Part shown: positions 22,557 to 32,768 of the stretch, piece by piece | Position numbering within the stretch: the first letter of the stretch is position 1 | Layout: each line of letters begins with the position of its first letter | Assembly (NCBI RefSeq): GCF_000208745.1 | Contig: NC_030854.1 | Coordinates: 3,914,741 to 3,978,740 of the forward strand | Direction: 5' to 3' | DNA length: 64,000 nt | Origin: Theobroma cacao | Lineage: Eukaryota; Streptophyta; Magnoliopsida; Malvales; Malvaceae | Notes under the pieces: generated by a model | Told to the model about the DNA's origin: nothing | What the model saw: only the letters and a program-made list of their open reading frames with translations | Databases searched by the model: none | Position numbers and translations under genes: made by a program

Positions 22557-23313
22557 NNNNNNNNNNNNNNNNNNNNNNNNNNNNNNNNNNNNNNNNNNNN
22601 NNNNNNNNNNNNNNNNNNNNNNNNNNNNNNNNNNNNNNNNNNNNNNNNNNNNNNNNNNNNNNNNNNNNNNNNNNNNNNNNNNNNNNNNNNNNNNNNNNNN
22701 NNNNNNNNNNNNNNNNNNNNNNNNNNNNNNNNNNNNNNNNNNNNNNNNNNNNNNNNNNNNNNNNNNNNNNNNNNNNNNNNNNNNNNNNNNNNNNNNNNNN
22801 NNNNNNNNNNNNNNNNNNNNNNNNNNNNNNNNNNNNNNNNNNNNNNNNNNNNNNNNNNNNNNNNNNNNNNNNNNNNNNNNNNNNNNNNNNNNNNNNNNNN
22901 NNNNNNNNNNNNNNNNNNNNNNNNNNNNNNNNNNNNNNNNNNNNNNNNNNNNNNNNNNNNNNNNNNNNNNNNNNNNNNNNNNNNNNNNNNNNNNNNNNNN
23001 NNNNNNNNNNNNNNNNNNNNNNNNNNNNNNNNNNNNNNNNNNNNNNNNNNNNNNNNNNNNNNNNNNNNNNNNNNNNNNNNNNNNNNNNNNNNNNNNNNNN
23101 NNNNNNNNNNNNNNNNNNNNNNNNNNNNNNNNNNNNNNNNNNNNNNNNNNNNNNNNNNNNNNNNNNNNNNNNNNNNNNNNNNNNNNNNNNNNNNNNNNNN
23201 NNNNNNNNNNNNNNNNNNNNNNNNNNNNNNNNNNNNNNNNNNNNNNNNNNNNNNNNNNNNNNNNNNNNNNNNNNNNNNNNNNNNNNNNNNNNNNNNNNNN
23301 NNNNNNNNNNNNN
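22557..23313. other. Assembly gap (757 N)
   Basis: Unknown sequence inside the CACTA element. A transposase gene or another insertion could be hidden here. Confidence 1.
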
Positions 23314-23344
23314 TAAAAAATTTTAATAAAAAAAAAAAATTATT

Positions 23345-23785
23345 ATTACCAACAAAATTTTCGTTGGAAACTTCAACCGGGTTTTAAATTTTTTTTTAGT
23401 CTTATAACTTTTTGACGGATTTCTAACGGAAATTTCGTTGGAAATTTCGTCTGAAATTGTGGTCTCTTGTCTTTTTTTGCTTCCCAAAAATTTTTCCAAC
23501 GGATTTCCAACAGAAATTCCATTGGAAATTCCATCGGAAATAGTGGTCTCCTGTCTTTTTTTGCTCACCAAAAATTTTTTCAACGGATTTCCAACGAAAA
23601 TTTTTCGGTTGGAAATTTTGTCAGAATTGATTGTCTCCTTTGTTTTTACTCGCCAATAATTTTTTCAACGGAATTTTTTCGTTGGATATCTGTCGGGAAA
23701 AATTGATCGAAATTTTTTTAAATTTCCGTTGGAAATTCGTTGAAAATTTCCAACGAAAATTTTTCTGTCGGAAAAAACCATATTT
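23345..23785. repeat. Right subterminal repeats of CACTA element
   Basis: Repeated TTTCCAACGGAAATTCCGTTGGAAA-type units cut up by three copies of a TTGTCTTTTTTTGC-like spacer. It mirrors the left side. Confidence 0.82.
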
Positions 23786-24637
23786 TTTGTAGTGTATACC
23801 ATCATCACTAGCTAGCCTTAGCTTGTTTGTTGAATTGATTGATGTGTGAGTTGCTTAAGTTTATTCTAATGTGAGCTATGTTAGACTAGCTTAGAAATGA
23901 GATTTCTTAGCCAAATACAAATGTAAGTTAGAACAAAAGATAGATCTTAAGCTTAGGAGATCAAATGAGATAGATATGAGCTGAAACGACCCAATTTCTA
24001 GGTTTACATGAATGAAGTATCGATATCTCACAAGGAAGTCTCTATATCTTTGAAACAAAAGGGAAAACTCTAAAAAGATGAGTGATTGAAAGATGGAAGA
24101 ATGAAAAAATAAGTGATGAGATGAAGAGCTTTTAATTTTATTATTTTTCATTGATAGTGTTTAATTTACTCTTTATTTAGTTATAGGGATAAAATATTGT
24201 ATGTTACAAGCATCAAGTAGACACTTGACAAAATTTTATATATAGGGTGGGAAGCAAGCATTTTTGTTCATGTATGGCTAAGGTGGTGTTGGGGGTAGGG
24301 ATGGAGGTGATATGCTGGTTACGACAATATTCTTATAAGCAGGTTTGGTTATGAAAATATACACCTCAACAATTGGGCTTGGGTATAATCGGGTTTGTGA
24401 ATGAAAAGTAGCGTAAAGTTCCAAATTTCAAAAAAGTATCCAAACAGATTACTATATACTTATAAATTATCCTAACCAAGTATTCTTAATATTTGTTTGC
24501 GAACAGGTTTTAGTCATATTATCCTGCCAACTTTTTCTTTCTCTCTCTCTCTTGCTAACTAAAGAATAATTTCCATTGTCTATTTTGAATAAAAAAATGT
24601 TTTTCTCTCATTAGGTTTTGGATGGTGATTGATGCAG

Positions 24638-24730
24638 GATCCAGCAAAGCAAAAACTTATTGGTAATGGTTTACAATTGATGGCCAACCGATATGATTAT
24701 ATGATGACCAAATCAACGGATGATCAATAG
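24638..24730 (+). other. Possible isolated last exon, unrecognised
   Basis: A T-rich stretch and GATGCAG acceptor precede a 30-codon frame beginning DPAKQKLIGNGLQ, containing MANRYDYMM and ending at TAG. Composition looks more protein-like than its surroundings. I do not recognise the family and find no upstream exons, so it may be a gene remnant or chance. Confidence 0.22.
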
Positions 24731-26957
24731 TGGGTAATTATTATGATTATTATGATTATATAATTCATGGTCATTAGTTTAGGGATATCAATGGGTAGAG
24801 TACTCGTTATTTTTTAAGTACCTGAACTTGAACTTTATTAAATTATAAAAAATCTGAATCCTATAATCACTCGAATAAAAATTAAAAATATTACCCAAAC
24901 CTGCACCTTAATATCTTAAAATTACCTGTTAAATACTTGAACTAACAAAAACAAAACAATATATATCTTTAATTAAGTGGGAATATATATATATATATAT
25001 AATTCCTTTTCATAGAATATCAAAAAATGAATTTGGTTAAATTTACAATACTATTGGCTGTTCAAATGGACAGTCAAGGTTCAATCCCTTTTAAAAGCAT
25101 ACAATGTATATAATCAGGTCACTACTTCTTTGCATGTTAACATCAGGGTTGGAACCTAAAATTTCTATTCTAATCTACGTTATTTCTTAAATTAATTAGT
25201 ATTTAGTAATAATTCATTGTCATTATTTGTCACTAAAAATCAAAGTTTGATGATTAACAATAATCAAACAACTGATAATGGTCATTCAACGGTCATTATG
25301 TATTGAATTAGTAATGATAATTAACGGAAATTGACAAGCAAAACATACATAGAAGTAATTAATTGGTAGATATCACAAAAAAAAAGAAAAAAATTCAGAT
25401 GATCAATCATAATATCAATTGATGGGAGTTGACGAAAATCAGCGGTCAAGTCCTAGTCGTTCAACGGAAACTATTCATGCACTTTCGACACTTTATATGA
25501 AAAGGAATAACTCCTTTCATACATATGAAATGACCCTTGAATTGTTTTTTTTTTTTTTAATATCTTTGGATCCCTAAAGCAGTAAAGTTGTGCTCTTTTA
25601 TAATTAAAAGGATAAAGTTAAAAATATTATGGAAATTCTAGCACCCTGGGAACGTGGTCCACTATAAGAAAGGCTTGTATAAGTATCGTACCCAACCCAA
25701 AAACGCTAAAATCACGCTTCACGTGGGCCGTCATTTGGTTCATAACTTGCCAGCTACCCAACACCGAAAGAATCATAAAAGTTTGAAGTTACGACAATGC
25801 GGGGTTCCAAATCCATTCTCATTTCTCATTTATCGACATCAGAAGTCATGCTTTATGAATTAGGCATTCATAAGAAATGTTTGAATAAGTTAAGAATAAT
25901 TGTCATTGACTCAATTATGCTTGTTCTAGAAAAACATTGGTGGTAAGAACCGGGTGTTAAGGTTTTTAAATTATACCAAAATGTATATAAAATCAACGTG
26001 TATTCAGATTGTAACTGTGTCAAAACTAGTACTATTAGTGAGCAACTTTAATTATTATAATTTACGTAACTTTTACTATTACTAGAGAAAAATTATGGGA
26101 TGAACTCTCTTTGTTTTAAGATCTCCAAACTCTTCAAATTAAGATAAAAAATAGCACTCTGATTTAAACAAACACATGCTACCAAAGAAATGAGGTTAAA
26201 GATAACATTAATTATACGGTGCCGACTTCGGACTTTTCTATTATTATACAGTGTGGGCACATAGGTGTGTCAATATTTTCATGCAAGGGACATGTGGACA
26301 GGATCAAAAGAGGAGGAAGACATTCATTGGTAAAGACAAATCTGAACACTCGACAACAAGAGAGTTATGTTACTCCAAACAGGTAAACTTGAACAACTCT
26401 AGAAGACTTTCTTTTATGAAAGGAGGATTTTTAAAGAAAATTTTTGGGTCCCGCAAACAGATTTTGTAAAACATTGCGCGATGTAACTTGTACGTCTACA
26501 TTCTACAATCAAGAACCAATCACAACAATTTTCAGACCCTTTTGAATAATCAATTGATTGAATATTACAATCAAAATAGATATAAATTAGTCTAATAAAT
26601 TAAACACAGGAACAGCTATGGAAAAAAGCAAGGTTAAAAGGAGAAGATTTGGGAAAAGCAAGTTTCGGAAATAACATGAAAACTTCCTAAGTTGGTGTAA
26701 TTCTTTTAAGAAAGTGATCGTCGAATCTTATCAACATCAAATCTGTTAATCCAGATAAAAGAGATATCAAACCTAAAGGACCCGACCAACAATCATCGGA
26801 TCCATTATTTTGTGTTTAATACTTTGGAATCAGACCGTAGGAGCCGGGGTAAAGACGTGTGCCTGATAAGTTGGCATAAAACCTAAGAATAAGATAAATG
26901 AGGGTTATTCAACACCGAACATGCGAGAAGCAATGACTTAACCAATCCAAAATCCAA

Positions 26958-27055
26958 GTCAAGTCAACTTTAAGTTCGATGAGAAAAGAGGATTAGTCAA
27001 CGATAATATTTTTGCGTTCTTTTTAAACTAATGTGTTTGGAATAATTCAAGTCAA
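26958..27055. promoter_or_regulatory. Cluster of W-box cores upstream of UGT copy 2
   Basis: GTCAA (complement of the WRKY core TTGAC) occurs at 26958-26962, 26963-26967, 26996-27000 and 27051-27055, the first two back to back, within 225 bp of the start codon. The motif is seen; regulation by WRKY factors is inference. Confidence 0.35.
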
Positions 27056-27179
27056 GCTCACCTTATAAGACCTGCCATTGGCAATCCTCCTGCACAACGC
27101 TTAGACTTGATTGTTTTAAACATTTTAGGTAACCAAAATCCATCCTTAGATCATTCGTTTGTTTCCAATTCTATAGCCT

Positions 27180-28652
27180 ATGGCTTCAATAGCCAAGCAG
27201 CTACACTTTGTGTTAATCCCGCTCATGGCACAAGGTCATATGATTCCGATGGTTGACCTCGCCAGGCTTCTTGCAGAGCGCGAGGTGATTGTAAGCTTGA
27301 TCACTACTCCCCACAATGCGTTAAGATTTGACGAAGTCATCCAACGAGCTTCGGAATCAGGACTCCAGATTCGGCTGGTGAAAATTCCATTTCCATGCCA
27401 AGAAGTCGGACTTCCTACCGGTTGCGAGAATCTTGACACTTTATCTTCCAGGGACCTACTGAAAAAGTTCTACAATGCACTTGGTATGTTGCAAGAACCT
27501 TTAGAACAATTTCTGGAACAGCAAAAGCCGCTTCCCAGCTGCATCATATCAGATAAGTGTCTTTCCTGGACGTCAAAAACTGCTCAAAGGTTTAATATCC
27601 CGAGGATTGTTTTTCATGGGATGGGCTGCTTCTCATTGCTGAGCTCTCACAATGTGAAGCTACATAAGGCTCATCTTTCCGTTGCTTCTGATTCGGAACC
27701 CTTTGTGGTGCCAGGAATGCCACAAAAGGTTGAGATAACGAGGGCTCAACTTCCAGGAGCATTTGTTAGTTTGCCTGACTTAGACGATGTTCGCAACAAG
27801 ATGCAAGAGGCTGAAATGACTGCTTACGGAGTTGTAATAAACAGCTTCAATGAACTAGAGCACGGATGTGTCGAGGAGTACCAGAAAGCCATAAAGAAAA
27901 AGGTTTGGGCCATTGGACCTGTTTCTTTATGCAACAGAATAAACTTGGACAAGTTTGAAAGAGGGAACAAGGCATCAATCAATGAGGAAAAATGCTTGAA
28001 ATGGCTCGACTCAATGAAACCAAGGTCAGTTATTTACGCTTGCCTTGGTAGCCTATGCCGTCTTGTTCCAGCACAACTGATAGAACTGGGGTTGGGTTTA
28101 GAAGCATCAAAGCAACCGTTTATTTGGGTTGTCAAAACAGGTGATCAAAGAGCTAATGACGAGTTAGAAAAGTGGTTGTCAGAGCATAATTTCGAGGAGA
28201 GAATCAAAGGGAGGGGACTTTTGATCAAGGGTTGGGGTCCCCAGCTTCTTATTTTATCCCATCCTGCAATAAGAGGGTTCTTAACTCACTGTGGCTGGAA
28301 TTCGACTATAGAAGCCGTATGCTCGGGGGTGCCAATGATAACATGGCCTCAATTCTCCGAACAGTTCTTCAATGAAAAGCTCATTGTTGAAATTCTAAAG
28401 ATAGGACTTCGGGTTGGCGTTGAGGTCCCCGTTAGATGGGGTGAAGAAGAGAAACTTGGAGTGTTGGTCAAGAAAGAACAAGTTGAGAAAGCAATAGATA
28501 TGTTGATGAACGGGGGTGAAGAAGGCGAAAAGAGAAGAACGAGAGCACGAGAACTTGAAGCAATGGCAAGAACGGCAGTGGGAAACGGAGGATCATCCTA
28601 CTTGAATATGACAGTCTTAGTCCAAGATATTTTGGAGCAAATCAATCAATAA
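27180..28652 (+). CDS. UDP-glycosyltransferase, UGT73C-like (copy 2)
   Basis: Intronless family 1 glycosyltransferase of 490 aa with complete catalytic features: His20 in PLMAQGHMIP, Asp125 in CIISDK, and the PSPG box at about 352-395 beginning WGPQLLILSH, containing HCGWNS and ending EQ. It is a clear paralogue of the gene at 7340, sharing for example GFLTHCGWNST, the GVPMITWP segment and GGSSYLNMT near the end, but it has diverged throughout, so the duplication is not recent. Expected role is glucosylation of a small hydrophobic acceptor in the cytosol; the acceptor is unknown. The ATG at 27180 gives the usual N-terminus. Lengths, motifs and lack of stops suggest both copies are functional. 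Confidence 0.95.
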   Translation: MASIAKQLHFVLIPLMAQGHMIPMVDLARLLAEREVIVSLITTPHNALRFDEVIQRASESGLQIRLVKIPFPCQEVGLPTGCENLDTLSSRDLLKKFYNALGMLQEPLEQFLEQQKPLPSCIISDKCLSWTSKTAQRFNIPRIVFHGMGCFSLLSSHNVKLHKAHLSVASDSEPFVVPGMPQKVEITRAQLPGAFVSLPDLDDVRNKMQEAEMTAYGVVINSFNELEHGCVEEYQKAIKKKVWAIGPVSLCNRINLDKFERGNKASINEEKCLKWLDSMKPRSVIYACLGSLCRLVPAQLIELGLGLEASKQPFIWVVKTGDQRANDELEKWLSEHNFEERIKGRGLLIKGWGPQLLILSHPAIRGFLTHCGWNSTIEAVCSGVPMITWPQFSEQFFNEKLIVEILKIGLRVGVEVPVRWGEEEKLGVLVKKEQVEKAIDMLMNGGEEGEKRRTRARELEAMARTAVGNGGSSYLNMTVLVQDILEQINQ

Positions 28653-30690
28653 TTGCCAAACTGGTGTAACGGTTTGTAAAGGGAGTTGTATGTTATCTTA
28701 CCTTTTCTCTTCTTTATCTTTCATTTTTTCCCGGACAGCATTTGAATATATTATGAGTAACCTCTAGGAAATTTCCACTATAGTACCTTGATTGTGCAAG
28801 TAGCTTCTAAGTCATGCAATAACTTATATATTACGAGTAGACTTTCTTATAGTTTTATTTAGTAAACTATAAATATCTCCATTGCACAAGTAACCTCCAA
28901 TAGTCATGAATTTAATTTAAACACCAAGAATAGACTTCTTAATTATGATATATATATATATATATATATAGCGATTGTTTGGGTTTCAGCTTATTGGACA
29001 AAGTCTCCATTAGGAAAGTAAATTCCTTAGATTATACAGCATAATAGCCCAAATATCAATTCCATCTAGATCAATAGGCTGATGATGGAAGGGCATATGT
29101 GTTCTCAAAGGAGAAATTAAAGAAAAAAAAATCAAAGTAGAACAATTTTTGAGTCAAAATCAACTAGGGGTACCATTCAATATGTATTCTGCATGTACAT
29201 GTGTGAGTTGAGGTCGGCAGGGGCTGTTTTTATTCACACATACGCTTATATACATGAACATAATATACAGAATTATAAAATACTTTTATATATAAAAAAA
29301 TACATTAAAATTATTTTATTCTTAAATTGTCCGCTTATAATTTTCTTTAAATAAATATCATCAATTGAGTTAATATTATATATATATNATCATTACTCAA
29401 AAATATAAATTTAAAATGTAATACCCATTGTGGACTGACATATGTCATTCAGCTTTGTTGAAAAACAAAAAGCTATTTAAAAAAAAAAAAGAAAGAAAGG
29501 GAAAGGGAAATGAAGGACATGTCATTCAGCCATTGTAGCCTAAAATGTCAAGTCATTCATATGATCAAAACACAAAACGACAATCATCTAAGGATAAAAT
29601 AGAAAGGGCGAGATGCCTTCTGCTTTCTCATAAATCAAACCAAGTGATGGGTATTTTTCTTTATTATATATATATATATAATATATAATATATATATATA
29701 TATTATATATATATATACATATATCTAATTAGCTCATGAGTTATACATGAGTTTTATCATAGTTGAATATCAATTTTATTATGGAATAAAATACACCAAT
29801 TATCAATATTTTATTTCAATTGTGACTTTTAAAATTGAAAATCTTTAAATTCATGACCTTTTAAAAAAATTTCAAATTCATCCATTCCATTAACTCACTG
29901 TTAAAAATGAACAAATATACCAATTCAGTGCTACATGGATGTCTTAGCTTAAAAAAAGTCAAATGTATCAAACCTTTTTTTTGTCGCGTGGACATCAAAT
30001 TGCCCAAGTCTACATTTTTTTGCTACATGGACATCCGCATAGGTGTTCACATGACATTGAGATACAATATTTTATCAGATTTTAATGACAATTGACAGAT
30101 TTTATGAATTTGAAATATTTTTAAAAGATCATAAATTCAAAAATTAAATTTTAAAAGTCAAAAATAAAAATGAATATCACATAAAGATTGTGGATGTATG
30201 GTGCAATTTTCTCTTGATTATAAGATATATTTTACCCTATGTGCATTTTTTCTTGTATTATAAATCTAATTAAATATTCATAAAATCACCATATTATGCT
30301 AAAACTTTATTTTTTTTAAAAAACGTTTTTGTTTTGAATCTTTCAAATTATTAACATTTTAAAAATATAAAATGCAAAATATTCTTGATCACGAGTACTA
30401 ATAAATAACAATTGAAAATTTTCACTTATCTCTACTTCAAGTTTATAATTTATACCAATTTTATAACATATGATTTGATATGGGAGATTTATCAATAATA
30501 CCAACATGAGACATGCATGTACCCTTAGTATAAAGTAAGATTCTTATCAAAATAATTTAAATTATTATTTGATATGAGATAAAGCTACAAATAAAATAGG
30601 AGTGACTGAAAACGTTTTACTACAATGTTCAAAGATTATAAAATTTTGATCTTTTTAATTAGTATAAAGTAAGATTTTAGTATGCTAATG
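28653..30690. other. AT-rich intergenic sequence with TA microsatellites
   Basis: No gene. TA runs lie at about 28949-28972 and, as an imperfect TATATAATATATAATA tract, at about 29660-29720. A single N is at 29388. Confidence 0.55.
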
Positions 30691-30721
30691 AAAACTTTTT
30701 GGAAGGAGCAATTCTTAGGAT

Positions 30722-32640
30722 GGCTGAGAGTGCTCTTTGCAAAAACCCTAAACCAGCATTGCTCGACGATTGATCGTGCAAGAAAGTCTAAATACGCAAG
30801 CCTATAGTGGATGATTCTGTGAACGATACTCCATTGATTGTTCACAATTACCCTTCCTTTAAGGATGCGTTCCTTACTTCAAATGGTGAAAAGGCCTATT
30901 CCCAAAGTGACAACGAATCTTCTGAGGATTCCAAGGATGATAAGGAGTTTGAGATGGATTGTGACTTAGATGCGTTTGATGAAGAGGATTTTGAATATGT
31001 CTCCAATATTGAAGGGTTCCCTTTAATCACGGTTTCTGATCGGAGGCAGGATGCATTAGCAAAGACATGGCATAACTCAATTATTGTATAGCTGCTAGGT
31101 CACCCAATTTCATATAGAATACTTTATGAGAAAGTTGCTAATCTCTGGAAACCAATAAAAAGATACATAATTGTGGATTTGGATTATAACTGTTTTATTG
31201 TCCACTATGCGAGAAATGAGGATTACTTGAGAGCCTTTTTGAATGGACCATGGGTAATTATGGGGCATTACCTGATTGTCAATCTCTGGATGGCTAATTT
31301 TTCCACATATATGCAAGAACAAACTGTCGTGGCAACGTGGGTTCAGTTTCCTAGCATTCTGCTTCACTTGTATCACAAATCGATTCTTAAGCGAATTACC
31401 TGTTTGATTGGACATCTTTTGAAAATCGATTATTACACAGGCTTTAAGAAATAAGGTAAGTTTGCCTAGGTGGCTGTAGAGCTTAATTTTTCAAAGCCCT
31501 TGGCGCTAAAATTCATCCTGAATGGTAAAGAACAACGAATTGTTTATGAAGGATTGCTTAGGATTTGTTTCACATGTGGTGTTTATAGGCACACTAAAGA
31601 AGTCTGTACTAATCAGAATAAGGCCCTAAAAATGAAGGAACAAGGTTATTCACAAGAGACCAAGGAGAAATCAAACGAATCTCCTTATGGCTTTTAGATG
31701 CTTGCCTCTTTTAGAAAGCCACGAAGATTGGATAAAAAAAAATCAATGGGAAATCAAAGCTTGAAAGGACACACTGGCTTTGGTTCACAATTTTTTGTAT
31801 TAAAGGAGGAGAATTTGGAAGCCTTTAAGCTTAGTGATAATGGTGCGGCACAGGTACCTATGAAGAAGCGATGCAGAAATCTAGTTCGATTGCTAAGTTG
31901 AAAGGATTTATGAGGCTAACCATAAAACTGTGAATAGCCCAAAGGGGAATAATAAGGTGCCTTCTGGTGGTGCCAAATTTACTGAGGAATTGATCCAACC
32001 TACAATAATTTTGAGAGCGAATAATAGAGCCAACAATGAGACCAAATCAATGGTGGTGTAAACCAACTTTTTAAATGAAGATGTTTTAATTAGGAAAGAT
32101 AATCACGTGGAGGAAAATAGTAGTATGGCATAGTGCATGGAGATTTGGTGCTTGATGGTAGTAATATAATGGCTGGGTCTTTGTCTCAGACTAGCTTGAC
32201 TCAATTGTAAGTGGATAAATGTGTGACAACTGCTACCACATTGGATTGGAACAAGCATTCAGTGGTCAAACCTGCTAATAGTTCAGGTTTAAGTAATGCT
32301 ACAGTTCAACCACCCCATATGCAAAATACAAGAATTGCTAAAGTAGAAATGTCTAGAGGAATCATTTTATCAAAAGGTACAGATAAACCACTAGATAAAA
32401 GTGGCCCCATTCGCTTGCAATGATCTTCTTTGAAGAAAAAGCTTAAGCAAAATATGGTGAATCTTCAAGCCACTCAATTACTTTTTCTCTATTGGAGGAA
32501 GAGAATAAAATTATTGGTAATCACTCAAAGGATGGGAAGTTTGAACCCACGTATCGTTTGGGGATTAGTGTTGCATGTCTGACCAATATGTTGGTTGATG
32601 CTACTAATGAGGTTGCTTGAACATTAGCTCTTATTATTTT
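30722..32640 (+). pseudogene. LINE ORF1 remnant
   Basis: Begins ATGGCTGAGAG at 30722. An acidic N-terminal part is followed at 31173-31450 by a DUF4283-like region (NGPWVIMGHYLIVNLW), typical of ORF1 in plant LINEs. Then comes a CX2CX4HX4C zinc knuckle, CFTCGVYRHTKEVC, at 31566-31607. A stop after TGFKK and others break the frame. Confidence 0.8.
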
Positions 32641-32768
32641 ATATTATTCTGAAGTTAAAGCTTTTCGTTTGGGATTGTCAGGACGTTGGCGATAAGGGTT
32701 TTCCTTGAATTGTTAATGATTTTGTTAAAATATATAACCCTTAAATTATGATTTTATTGGACCAAAGG

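Larger units (their letters stand above)
19958..23794. mobile_element. CACTA (En/Spm-type) transposon with captured gene fragment
   Basis: The left end is CACTACAAAAAAAT and the right end is its inverted partner, ...ATTTTTTGTAGTG. Both ends are followed inward by dense TTCCAACGGAA / TTCCGTTGGAA motifs, as expected for subterminal transposase-binding repeats. The flanks are TATA on each side (19954-19957, 23795-23798); the family usually makes a 3-bp duplicate, so this palindromic flank is ambiguous. I see no transposase frame, but 757 bp are unknown. Inside are a methyltransferase fragment and a stretch related to window positions 1-190. Confidence 0.85.
23799..27179. other. Intergenic sequence upstream of UGT copy 2
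   Basis: Mostly AT-rich with a TA run near 24983-25002. Apart from one exon-like fragment (24638-24730) and promoter motifs near 27000, I see no gene. The last 300 bases hold the UGT promoter, with a TATAAG-type box about 115 bp before the ATG. Confidence 0.45.

Noticed and set aside
23438..23706. Overlapping frames near 23.3-23.7 kb
   Set aside because: They are read-through of CACTA subterminal repeats, which is why they look repetitive on both strands.
25060..25110. GGTTCAATCCC B-box-like sequence as a third SINE
   Set aside because: No matching body, A-tail or target duplicate; single motif match only.
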